From: Pseudomonas taiwanensis DSM 21245
GTDB taxonomy: Bacteria; Pseudomonadota; Gammaproteobacteria; Pseudomonadales; Pseudomonadaceae
DNA: 64,000 nucleotides
Assembly: GCF_000425785.1 (NCBI RefSeq)
Contig: NZ_KE384450.1
Coordinates: forward strand, 543,906 to 607,905
Direction of reading: 5' to 3'
A program made the position numbers and the translations under genes. Position 1 is the stretch's first letter, and every line of letters begins with the position of its first letter. This document shows, piece by piece, positions 6,848 through 16,483 of the stretch. The notes below the pieces were generated by a model. It worked only from the letters and a program-made list of their open reading frames with translations. It made no database searches and was not told where the DNA came from.

Positions 6848-8520
6848 GAGAACAGGCCAAGCAGCTTGCCCTTGGCCTTGTCTGCGATATCGGCGGCGCC
6901 GCCGACAAGTACATCGCTGACGTTGAAATAACCGACCGCTTCGAAAGCTCGGGCAAGGTTCTCCAGTGCCTTCGGCGAAACGCCTGGTTTGATCGCGAGC
7001 TTGAACGTCTCGATCTGCTGGCCATCTTTCTCCTGGGAGAACGAACGCTCTTCGTAGAACGACCTGATGAAGTCGTAGAGCTCTGCCTTAGTAGGCTCTT
7101 TGATGAGCGTCTTTAGCTTGGCGTCGTCGAGGAAACGAGCGCAGCGCAGTTTGGTCGCGCTGCTTTGGGTCGCTTCGCACTTGTTGGTCAGCACTGTACC
7201 GGCGCCGGTCATCTGCCCCATCATGGCGGTAAGGCGCTGAATCATTTGACCTTGCTCGCCATGCTCGGCCAGGGCCTGGTTCAGCCGATCGGTGATGTGG
7301 TTGAGGTCTTGCATCAGCAGCGAGATGGTGGCCTGGGTCTGCTTGATGACCTCGATCAGCATCAGTTCGCGTCGCTTCGAGCGCGTGAGCTCATCTGCAC
7401 CCGTCAGTTTGCGCATGCCTGCGTATGCGCCCACACCGAGCAACACGGCGACACCAATTCCCGTGGTCATGCCGGACAGGCCGAGTATACCGCCCATGCC
7501 CAGAGTCGCTAGGCCGGACGTAAGCCCGGCCGCGGACATGCCCACCACCGAACCCGAGAGATACACCGCGGCCAATGGAGTGCCGACAGCCGCGGCCTTC
7601 GCCGAAAGAAGTTTCAGTGCGCTGACGATTTGGTCATCGGTGACGTCATCCTTCAGCATGCTGTGGTCGTTACGGATGGCGGTGACAGCGAGATCGATCT
7701 CGTCATCGGTGACCTGCAAGAGCGCGCGATTTTTTTGCAGGAAGCCGAAGGTCTCCAGCGAGCTGCCGCCAGTGGAGAAGTACAGGTTGATCAAGTCTTT
7801 GGTCAGCGAGATGTGCAGCGGCCTGATCTGCCCCCGTGGGCAATGCCTGTCCAGCTCCGCGAGCAGCGTTTCTAGCGGTGCCACCTGGTTGAAACCGGTC
7901 ATGTAGGAGCGCATAGTGAGGCGCGACTCGGGTTCCAACTCCAGCCGCGTCATCAACAGCAGGATCTCCGCGAACTCTTTTTCATCGATGACCTCGTCGT
8001 TGTCGTAGGCCATGTTCACGATGACTTTGAGGTAAGCCACCTTGACCGCTTCGTCCATCTCTTCGAGCGGGATGAGCTGCTTTTCGTCCTGGAAATCGGT
8101 GAAGTTTTCGATCACGCCCTGCAGTACGGATGCGAGCGCCGCATAGTCGCAATCACTCAGGTCCTTGATGACCAGTTGGCTATTGTCCTTGCGCTCGATG
8201 ATCAGGGCGTGTTCGAGCTTGTCCATGCTTCCGGTGTGCATCTGGGTGTACTTGGCGCTGCGGATCCCCTCGTAGGGGAAATGGATCGGGTCGGCAAATC
8301 CGGAGCGGTAGATCACTTGCTCGCCAGTGAACAACAGGCCGTCCTTTGCAGTGCCGAACAGGGTGTTGTCGAACAACGCCACGACATTTCCAGGCAACCC
8401 GTTGTATGCGAATGCCTTGAGTGCGTTGTTCAGCTTTTTTTCGTCGATCCCCGGAGCAACGGAAACATTCTTGGAAGAGATAGAGCCGAGGTTTTCGCGG
8501 AGATAGGCGCTAACGCTCAT
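6844..8520 (-). CDS. 558-aa protein with PH-like and TerB-like domains and a Gly-rich hydrophobic segment
   Basis: Domain reading from the sequence: residues about 50-140 look like a bacterial PH/GRAM-type domain (DGLLFTGEQVIYRSGF then HFPYEGIRSAKY); 155-280 are acidic and helical like TerB/DjlA-type domains (VNMAYDNDEVIDEKEFAEIL, TDDEIDLAV); 308-370 form a long Gly/Ala/Val-rich hydrophobic region that could insert in a membrane; 380-450 are helical. The C-terminus ends with KGKLLGLFS. TerB-like domains occur often in phage-defence and stress islands. AAAAGGA precedes the ATG at 8520. It is the second gene of an operon behind a WYL-type operator. Domain names are pattern judgements, not search hits. 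Confidence 0.7.
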   Translation of the reverse strand: MSVSAYLRENLGSISSKNVSVAPGIDEKKLNNALKAFAYNGLPGNVVALFDNTLFGTAKDGLLFTGEQVIYRSGFADPIHFPYEGIRSAKYTQMHTGSMDKLEHALIIERKDNSQLVIKDLSDCDYAALASVLQGVIENFTDFQDEKQLIPLEEMDEAVKVAYLKVIVNMAYDNDEVIDEKEFAEILLLMTRLELEPESRLTMRSYMTGFNQVAPLETLLAELDRHCPRGQIRPLHISLTKDLINLYFSTGGSSLETFGFLQKNRALLQVTDDEIDLAVTAIRNDHSMLKDDVTDDQIVSALKLLSAKAAAVGTPLAAVYLSGSVVGMSAAGLTSGLATLGMGGILGLSGMTTGIGVAVLLGVGAYAGMRKLTGADELTRSKRRELMLIEVIKQTQATISLLMQDLNHITDRLNQALAEHGEQGQMIQRLTAMMGQMTGAGTVLTNKCEATQSSATKLRCARFLDDAKLKTLIKEPTKAELYDFIRSFYEERSFSQEKDGQQIETFKLAIKPGVSPKALENLARAFEAVGYFNVSDVLVGGAADIADKAKGKLLGLFS

Positions 8521-8620
8521 GAAAGATCCTTTTCTAGGTTAAGCGAGTCGCGACATGCTAACTCGGATGATGGCGCAATGCCATTTTGACTTTAGGCGAT
8601 AGCGGCTAAGCGCAGGCCGT

Positions 8621-8740
8621 TCACGATTGGGCCTCCTTGCGTGCCGAATGGGCGCGCTTTAGCTCAGAATATTCGCGGTACAACTCGTAGCTCTTCTTGA
8701 TCAGCACCACGAGCCCAATGGCTGCCAAGAGATTTTTCAT
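8621..8740 (-). CDS. 39-aa small membrane protein, first gene of the operon
   Basis: A short frame starting ATG at 8740 is preceded by GAAAGGA at ideal spacing and encodes MKNLLAAIGLVVLIKKSYEL followed by a charged helix (REYSELKRAHSARKEAQS). The first 14 residues form a single membrane segment; the rest is an amphipathic, positively charged tail. It lies between the operator at 8855-8876 and the 558-aa gene, same strand, so it is probably co-transcribed. Small membrane peptides at the head of defence operons can be effectors or anchors; that is inference only. Confidence 0.6.
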   Translation of the reverse strand: MKNLLAAIGLVVLIKKSYELYREYSELKRAHSARKEAQS

Positions 8741-9135
8741 GGCTTGTTCCTTTCGGGATTTGATTTGTTGGATTTGACGCAGCGCCCTGACTCGATGAGG
8801 AAAACTGTGTCAGGACAGGGGCACGATATGTAGGCTTCCAGCGCGTATCTAGAGTGTTTACATGTACAGGTAAACAATCCATGCAGGTTGTGGGGGCTGA
8901 GGCACGGGTGCATACCTGGGGTAGTTGGAAAGGGGCTGGTAGTTCGATAGGGGATATTCGAGCCTGGGGCCGGGAGGGAAGGGCGCTTGCCCGTGGACTA
9001 CTCGATGTGGAGCTTCGACAAGTGAGTCAACGGGTGTCGAAGCGCCGCACATCTCTAGCACCATGGTGCGTCGCAAACTTTATATACGCCTGCACACTGG
9101 CCGCGATTCAACAGTCGTATCTCCTGCGACAGGGC
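8741..9135. other. Promoter/leader region between operon and regulator gene
   Basis: No gene supported. It contains the palindromic operator 8855-8876, the presumed promoter of the operon, and a 9-bp inverted repeat GCTTCGACA/TGTCGAAGC (9012-9020 and 9035-9043) with a 14-nt loop and no T run, located just after the end of the regulator gene. Confidence 0.5.
8855..8876. promoter_or_regulatory. Operator-like palindrome upstream of the three-gene operon
   Basis: The core GTTTACATGTACAGGTAAAC (8856-8875) is a 20-bp palindrome with a single mismatched pair, extended by T/A to 22 bp. The word TTTACCTGTACA occurs again, on the opposite strand, in the palindrome at 10030-10051 next to the WYL regulator gene. 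BrxR/CapW-type WYL regulators bind inverted repeats in the promoters of the systems they control and in their own promoter, so this is the likely repressor site. On the minus strand TTTACC is followed 17 bp later by TAGATA, a possible promoter overlapped by the site. Confidence 0.7.
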
Positions 9136-10008
9136 TTATATATAGAGCCAAGGGGTCAATGTCTCCAGGTTCTTTACGACGATCTGCTGCGCTGAAGCCT
9201 TGGGCTCTAATTTTTTCGGATCGATTTGGTAGCGCTGAAGCACGTAACCCACGAGCGCGCACCGCGTCGAAATGACCAGTTCGCCATCGTCCATACCGAA
9301 GTCGACTTCGATGATCGCCTTCTGGTCAGGCTTCAGTCGCGAATCTGGCTCGATGATCACATCGATGAAGGTGTTCCATTCCTCGTCATCGCTGATCAGC
9401 TTCTCGCTCATACGCTCGAATTCCGGTTCCCCGCGGAATCTGCTCAACACGAAATCCCGATACTTGCGGTTCTTCTCGCAGTAGGCCCGTACATGCCAGC
9501 GCATGCCTGTGTAGATCAAGGTATGCGGCGAGATTAGTCGCGTCTCCGGAACCGGGTTTGCCAACGACACGTATTCAACGGCAATCACCTCTCCATTACG
9601 GCATGCCTTAAGCAGCGGTCTCAGCACCTCTGGACGAATTGTACGGTCCGGTACCTCCAGCACCTTGGTGTGTGCATAGGCCAGCGCCAGTCCCTCCACA
9701 TGCGGTGCTCGCGAGTGGGTCTGGTTCAGCAGTTGTAGGTAAGCATTGGCACTGTCGTCGATGAACAGCGGCTTGAAGTGCTTACTCGGCACATAGCCCT
9801 TCAGTTGCTTGTCATATGTAAGGTTTTGAGGCGCATGTTCGGCGATGTAGGTATTGATGTCCTTGGACGCCTGCTGGCGGCTGATGCCGAAGCTCTGCAT
9901 CAGATGGCCTGTGGTCAGGCGGCCTTCCCACCAAGCCACGGTCTCGATCAAACGATAGCGAAGTGCCAGGTCCCAGCGGATCTGATTGATCTCTTGAGTG
10001 CGTTTCAT
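9136..10008 (-). CDS. BrxR/CapW-type WYL-domain transcriptional regulator
   Basis: A 290-aa DNA-binding protein. The N-terminus (about 1-85) has the winged-helix pattern of this group: RWDLALRYRLIETVAWWEGR, then a helix-turn-helix GHLMQSFGISRQQASKDINT. Residues about 120-205 form the WYL domain (VIAVEYVSL, SPHTLIYTGMRWHVRAYCEK) and 215-290 the C-terminal WCX-like domain. Characterised relatives (BrxR of BREX islands, CapW of CBASS) are homodimeric repressors of phage-defence operons whose WYL domain is thought to sense a ligand. Here it sits beside a three-gene operon with a matching palindrome, and another palindrome lies 22 bp before its own ATG, so autoregulation is likely. Confidence 0.9.
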   Translation of the reverse strand: MKRTQEINQIRWDLALRYRLIETVAWWEGRLTTGHLMQSFGISRQQASKDINTYIAEHAPQNLTYDKQLKGYVPSKHFKPLFIDDSANAYLQLLNQTHSRAPHVEGLALAYAHTKVLEVPDRTIRPEVLRPLLKACRNGEVIAVEYVSLANPVPETRLISPHTLIYTGMRWHVRAYCEKNRKYRDFVLSRFRGEPEFERMSEKLISDDEEWNTFIDVIIEPDSRLKPDQKAIIEVDFGMDDGELVISTRCALVGYVLQRYQIDPKKLEPKASAQQIVVKNLETLTPWLYI

Positions 10009-10029
10009 GGGCCGTCCATGTGCGTGATT

Positions 10030-10051
10030 TGTTTACCTGTACAAGTCTACA
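10030..10051. promoter_or_regulatory. Operator-like palindrome in the divergent promoter of the WYL regulator
   Basis: TGTTTACCTGTACAAGTCTACA minus its last two bases is the same 12-mer (TTTACCTGTACA) seen at the operon promoter, followed by an imperfect second arm (GTCTAC). Center TGTACA is identical in both sites. It lies between the regulator (minus, ATG 10008) and the small membrane protein gene (plus, ATG 10125). On the plus strand TTTACC and TATACG are spaced by 17 bp and could be a promoter overlapped by the site. A further half-site GTGTAAA occurs at 10060-10066. Confidence 0.6.
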
Positions 10052-10124
10052 ATCTATACGTGTAAAAAATCACTACATATCCTCTGGCTGTCTTCGGAAC
10101 AAATTACCTAGCGAAAGGATGAGC

Positions 10125-10382
10125 ATGACTACGATGGATGTGATTTCGATAGCGGCGCTGGTGATGATGGTGGTGATTGCTGTACTGCTGTTGGCCCACT
10201 ACCTGAAGCTGCAGAAGATGTGGGCGGTGATCGTCAATTGTCGTACGAGCCTGCGTTGGGCGCGTATTCATGAGGCGGAGAATAGGGAACTGCGTTCGGC
10301 GTTGCGGGCGGAGAAAGCGCATGTGGATCAGTTGCAGAGGAAGGTAGCTTTAATGAACGCGGTAGGGCCAGAGGGCAAATGA
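10125..10382 (+). CDS. 85-aa protein with one membrane segment and a coiled coil
   Basis: Starts MTTMDVISIAALVMMVVIAV, giving a single N-terminal membrane helix (about residues 6-27), followed by a charged helical tail (RIHEAENRELRSALRAEKAH and beyond) with heptad-like spacing. AAAGGA lies six bases before the ATG at 10125; an in-frame ATG two codons earlier sits too close to it. It is transcribed away from the WYL regulator across the palindrome at 10030-10051, so it may be part of the same regulon. Function unknown. Confidence 0.6.
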   Translation: MTTMDVISIAALVMMVVIAVLLLAHYLKLQKMWAVIVNCRTSLRWARIHEAENRELRSALRAEKAHVDQLQRKVALMNAVGPEGK

Positions 10383-10411
10383 ATAGCGCCTCTGGGGCGA
10401 GCTGACCATCC

Positions 10412-10436
10412 TTGTCCTCCCTCACATGGAGGACAA
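10412..10436 (+). promoter_or_regulatory. Hairpin that includes the ribosome-binding site of the integrase remnant
   Basis: TTGTCCTCC (10412-10420) is fully complementary to GGAGGACAA (10428-10436) around a 7-nt loop. The GGAGG is the Shine-Dalgarno sequence for the ATG at 10440, so in RNA the site would be buried in a 9-bp stem. This would limit translation unless the hairpin is opened. Confidence 0.6.
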
Positions 10437-10439
10437 GCC

Positions 10440-10769
10440 ATGAAAACCACTTCGACCAGCAGCCATCAGACTTGGAACAAAGGAAAATTGGTCGGGCGAA
10501 AAGCACCGCTCCGACTGAAAGACAGCTGGGCCATTCCGGTAAGGCTTCAAATCGCGGAGGAAACTCGAGATTTAGCTCTTTTCTATCTGGCCATCGACAG
10601 CAAGCTACGAGCATGTGATCTGACCAAGCTTCGCGTACGCGACGTTGCTCATGGGGAGCACGTGTCATCGCTAGCGATAGTGATGCAGCAGAAAACCCAG
10701 CGGCCTGTGCAGTTTGCCAGACCGCTGTGGCTTGATTTCAAACCGAAAAATCGTCGGAAAACGCACTGA
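10440..10769 (+). pseudogene. Truncated tyrosine-type recombinase/integrase
   Basis: The first ~95 codons (starting MKTTSTSSHQTWNKGK, with AEETRDLALFYLAIDSKLRA and LTKLRVRDVAHGEHV) match the N-terminal half of a widespread family of ~200-aa tyrosine recombinases. After QRPVQF the sequence diverges into ARPLWLDFKPKNRRKTH and stops. The catalytic R-H-x-x-R-Y region that should follow is absent, so the protein cannot recombine DNA. A good ribosome-binding site is present. This may be the relic of a recombinase that arrived with the island, although this short family is not typical of tmRNA-targeting integrases. Confidence 0.75.
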
Positions 10770-10866
10770 CGGTTGATGCGATGGGGGCTTAGCCGCAGAT
10801 GTGGAATGGGCTAGGAAGGCTGTCATAAAGCTGGCATTACCGAGCCAAAACAACCCATTTAGGCAC

Positions 10867-10898
10867 AAAAAAGGCACTTGCGAGGTTCGCTAAGTGCC
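10867..10898 (-). terminator. Intrinsic terminator of tmRNA
   Basis: On the minus strand GGCACTT (10892-10898 complement) pairs with AAGTGCC (10873-10879 complement) around a 12-nt loop and is followed by six T residues (10867-10872). It lies 18 bases after the tmRNA CCA end. Confidence 0.85.
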
Positions 10899-10916
10899 TG
10901 ATTTGTAAGGATTATT

Positions 10917-10939
10917 TGGTGGAGCCGGGGGGATTTGAA
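10917..10939 (-). repeat. tmRNA 3' end, presumed intact attachment site
   Basis: Last 23 nt of the tmRNA gene (T-arm strand, acceptor strand and CCA). A degenerate copy lies at 1001-1022 in the same orientation, so the two bracket the ~9.9 kb accessory island. Confidence 0.6.
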
Positions 10940-11308
10940 CCCCCGTCCGCCAGTACTCCGCTGTCGGTACTACATGCTTAGCCGTGTCTACTGAGTTAAT
11001 CCGCAGCCGCCCGACGGGCAGGGTGCTTTGGACGAGTTGGGTAAGTTTTAGTCGCTTTGCCCCCAACGTGCTACACGACGATCCTGTTCTGTATGACAAT
11101 CATTTCGGGTTTACAGGCATCCCCTGATGATTGCTGGAGCCGAAGCTACCAGGAGAGCGGGCTCAGCTGCTTACGCAGCGAGAGCGTAGCCCTCGTAGTT
11201 TTCGTCATTGGCAACTATAGAAAGTTGCAACAGTGGATTTACGAGTTCTGTTACCAACTCGGCATGCACCTAGAGTTTCGCTACCGGCGTCGAATCCTGA
11301 TCGGCCCC
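10917..11308 (-). ncRNA. ssrA: tmRNA (transfer-messenger RNA)
   Basis: 392 nt including CCA. The 5' end GGGGCCGATCAGGATTCGAC has the conserved GATTCGAC block, and its first seven bases pair with CGGCTCC before the final ACCA; a T-arm GTTCAAATC is present near the 3' end. The tag frame (11171-11212 on the minus strand, resume codon GCC) encodes ANDENYEGYALAA followed by TAA. With SmpB (encoded at 19236-19718) tmRNA rescues stalled ribosomes and adds this degradation tag. The gene is the apparent insertion point of the accessory island at lower coordinates. Confidence 0.97.
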
Positions 11309-11353
11309 ACGCTACAGCTCTCTAGCTGGCTTACCTTTCGGTACGCACGATGG

Positions 11354-11382
11354 AGTATACGCGTTTGCGCGGGCGACGTCGA
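11354..11382 (-). promoter_or_regulatory. sigma-70 promoter of tmRNA
   Basis: On the minus strand TCGACG (11377-11382) and TATACT (11354-11359) are separated by exactly 17 bp. Initiation would fall about 40 nt before the mature tmRNA 5' end, consistent with a short processed leader. Confidence 0.7.
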
Positions 11383-11411
11383 CTGTCCGTCCTGTCGCCC
11401 GCCCCTTGGGG

Positions 11412-11699
11412 TCACGCTCCGCTCGGGGAGCCACTGCTCTTGTCGGTTTTCTCCAGACGCTCAAGCACTTTGGTGGTGATGGCGATGCACTCTTTGGTAT
11501 CGCCTGAGGCTTGTGCTGCCTTGGCTTTGTCGACGTGCTCGGTGATGGCTTTGTCCAGGCCTTCGGAGGTGGCGCCGGCGGTGGCCATGCTGTCGTCGAT
11601 TTTCTGCAGGTTGGCCGTGCAAAGGTCTTCGGCGGCGAACGCTGGGGCAGCCAGGAGGGTGGCCGCGGCGAAGAGGGCGGAAAGCGCAGTACCTTTCAT
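11412..11699 (-). CDS. Small periplasmic protein, unknown function
   Basis: A 95-aa protein with a clear Sec signal peptide (MKGTALSALFAAATLLAAPA then FA|AEDL). The mature part is about 72 residues, helical and charged, with two cysteines (CTANLQKID and KECIAITT) that could form one disulfide in the periplasm. AAAGGAG precedes the ATG. Similar small secreted proteins are common in Pseudomonas, but I cannot name a family or function. It stands alone between the tmRNA promoter and a repeat cluster. Confidence 0.75.
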   Translation of the reverse strand: MKGTALSALFAAATLLAAPAFAAEDLCTANLQKIDDSMATAGATSEGLDKAITEHVDKAKAAQASGDTKECIAITTKVLERLEKTDKSSGSPSGA

Positions 11700-11816
11700 G
11701 GGTGTCTCCTTTGAGGGCCTCTGGAAGGTGGGCCTGTTAGGTGGACTGTGGGGAGGTGCCGAGGGTTCAATCGGGGTGGTGGTGGGGGGGAGGGCTTGGG
11801 TTGTTAGGGGGATTGG

Positions 11817-11980
11817 GCGCGGCGCATCGCGAGCAAGGCTCGCTCCTACACTGGTTGGGGGCCGTTTTTGCCGATGCGATATGCGTGCGAGCGCTTGGGT
11901 GCCTAGCGCGATACCGGGTCGTACATACCAGGCGGTCGCGCGGATCTGTCACTGGCGTTATTGGCCCGAAACAGACGTAG
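11817..11980 (+). repeat. REP-containing repeat unit, copy A
   Basis: Begins with GCGCGGCGCATCGCGAGCAA and continues GGCTCGCTCCTAC, a Pseudomonas REP (repetitive extragenic palindrome) sequence, and ends with GGCCCGAAACAGACGTAGG. The same two ends, with a similar middle (TCGTACA..ACCAGGCGGTCGCGCG), recur in copy B at 12126-12272. Confidence 0.8.
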
Positions 11981-12106
11981 GGAGCCAACTGTCTTTGCGC
12001 TTACGCCCGACCAACGCACCTATTAGGGCGTGCAGGCGCTAATTCTGCCTCCAGGGTACACGTTCGAACTGGCTGATCACCCCCAAGGCATCGCCCATGG
12101 GGGCCT

Positions 12107-12320
12107 GGGAGATCGAGCGCCGCCTGCGCGGCGCATCGCGAGCAAGGCTCGCTCCTACGATTCCTGCGGGATTCGCGCGCGAACGCCTGGGTGCATGGCA
12201 CCATATCGTGTCGTACAAACCAGGCGGTCGCGCGCACCTGTCACTGTCGTGACTGGCCCGAAACAGACGTAGGCGCGAGCCTTGCTCGCGATGCGCCGCG
12301 CGGGCGGCGCTCGATCTCCC
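12107..12320. repeat. Inverted REP pair (BIME-like) enclosing copy B
   Basis: Arms 12107-12158 and 12269-12320 are 52 bp each and complementary at 50 positions, both carrying the GGCGCATCGCGAGCAAGGCT REP core in opposite orientation. Copy B of the ~150-bp unit (12126-12272) overlaps this structure. Such paired REPs are mobilised by REP-associated tyrosine transposases and can end transcription or bind gyrase. Confidence 0.8.
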
Positions 12321-12374
12321 ACCCCCTGAACACCTCAAGGCGATCACCTCTCGAGACCACCCACCGCCCTCAAC

Positions 12375-15185
<2,811 letters not shown>

Positions 15186-15244
15186 GCAGTCTCCTCGCGG
15201 GGCCGGGCGTCTGTCGCGCCGCGTGCCCCGGGTTTATCAGGCAG

Positions 15245-16420
15245 TCAGGCGGGGATGGCTTCGTGGGAGCGGCTCAGCGCGCCCAGTTCGCGAACCAGCG
15301 AATCGCGGGTGATTTCGCTGATCGACTTGGCACCGGTCAGCACCATCGCCACGCGCATTTCCTTCTCGAACAGTTCGAGCAGGTTCTTCACCCCAGCCTG
15401 GCCGTGGACGGCGAGGGCATAGAGGAAGGCGCGGCCGATCAGGACGGTGTCGGCACCCAGGGCGATCATGCGCACCACGTCCAGGCCACTGCGAATGCCG
15501 GAGTCGGCGAGAATCTTCAGGTCGCCTTTCACCGCGTCGGCAATCGCCGGCAGGGCGCGGGCGCTGGACAGCACGCCGTCGAGCTGGCGGCCGCCGTGGT
15601 TGGACACCACGATGCCGTCGGCGCCGAACTTGACCGCGTCGCGGGCGTCGTCGGCGTCGAGGATGCCCTTGATGATCATCGGGCCGTCCCAGAATTCACG
15701 AATCCATTCCAGGTCTTTCCATGAGATCGACGGGTCGAAGTTGTTGCCCAGCCAGCCGATGTAGTCGGCCAGGCCGGTGGGGTTGCCCCGGTACTTGGAG
15801 ATGTTGCCCAGGTCGTGCGGGCGGCCCATCACGCCAACGTCCCACGCCCATTCAGGGTGGGTCATGGCTTGCAGCACGCGGCGCAGCGGGCCGTTCTTGC
15901 CGCTCATGCCGGAGTGGGCATCGCGGTAGCGGGCACCCGGCACTGGCATGTCGACGGTGAACACCAGCGTCTTCACGCCGGCGGCCTTGGCGCGCTCCAG
16001 GGCGTTGCGCATGAAGCCGCGGTCTTTGAGGACATACAGCTGGAACCACATGGGCCGGTCGATGGCCGGAGCCACTTCTTCGATCGGGCACACCGACACC
16101 GTGGACAGGGTGAACGGAATGCCATGGGCAGCGGCTGCGCGCGCCGCCTGCACTTCACCACGGCGCGCGTACATGCCGGTCAGGCCAACGGGCGCCAGGG
16201 CCACGGGCATGCTCAGGGTTTCATCGAACAGCTGGGTCTTCAGGCTCAGCTCGGACATGTTCTTCAGTACGCGCTGGCGCAGGGCGATGCTGGCCAGGTC
16301 CGAGACGTTGTGACGCAAGGTGTGCTCGGCGTACGCGCCGCCGTCGGCGTAGTGGAAGAGGAAAGGGGGCAGCTTGCGTTGGGCCGCGGCGCGATAGTCG
16401 GTGGAGGCGGAAATGATCAT
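15245..16420 (-). CDS. lldD: L-lactate dehydrogenase (FMN, respiratory)
   Basis: 391 aa, slightly longer than the usual ~380, of the FMN-dependent alpha-hydroxy-acid dehydrogenase family. Visible hallmarks are the N-terminal DYRAAAQRKLPPFLFHYADG, PVALAPVGLTGM, the FMN-contact LVFTVDMPVPGARYRD, the active-site SNHGGRQLDG with the catalytic His, and ILADSGIRSGLDVVRMIALG. It converts L-lactate to pyruvate and reduces quinone at the inner membrane. It lies 59 bp before dld and 63 bp after lldP on the same strand. Confidence 0.95.
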   Translation of the reverse strand: MIISASTDYRAAAQRKLPPFLFHYADGGAYAEHTLRHNVSDLASIALRQRVLKNMSELSLKTQLFDETLSMPVALAPVGLTGMYARRGEVQAARAAAAHGIPFTLSTVSVCPIEEVAPAIDRPMWFQLYVLKDRGFMRNALERAKAAGVKTLVFTVDMPVPGARYRDAHSGMSGKNGPLRRVLQAMTHPEWAWDVGVMGRPHDLGNISKYRGNPTGLADYIGWLGNNFDPSISWKDLEWIREFWDGPMIIKGILDADDARDAVKFGADGIVVSNHGGRQLDGVLSSARALPAIADAVKGDLKILADSGIRSGLDVVRMIALGADTVLIGRAFLYALAVHGQAGVKNLLELFEKEMRVAMVLTGAKSISEITRDSLVRELGALSRSHEAIPA

Positions 16421-16483
16421 GGATTCTCGCAGCGTGGGTTGAGGAAGTTACCGGGCGCGCCATGGCGCCCGGCCCCTTTCACT

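Larger units (their letters stand above)
11700..12374. other. Gene-free region filled by REP-type repeats
   Basis: No gene supported. About half of the stretch consists of the repeat units described separately (11817-11980, 12107-12320). The remaining 11981-12106 shows no feature I can name. Confidence 0.7.

Noticed and set aside
9012..9043. Inverted repeat GCTTCGACA/TGTCGAAGC considered as a terminator of the WYL gene
   Set aside because: No T run on either side and a 14-nt loop; recorded only as part of the intergenic region.
8854..9195. 113-codon plus-strand frame starting in the operator
   Set aside because: Starts inside the palindrome, overlaps the end of the WYL gene and has no ribosome-binding site or coding-like composition.
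11350..12042. 230-codon plus-strand frame over the small periplasmic protein gene and repeats
   Set aside because: It runs opposite a gene with a clear signal peptide and then through REP repeats; no ribosome-binding site and no recognisable domain.
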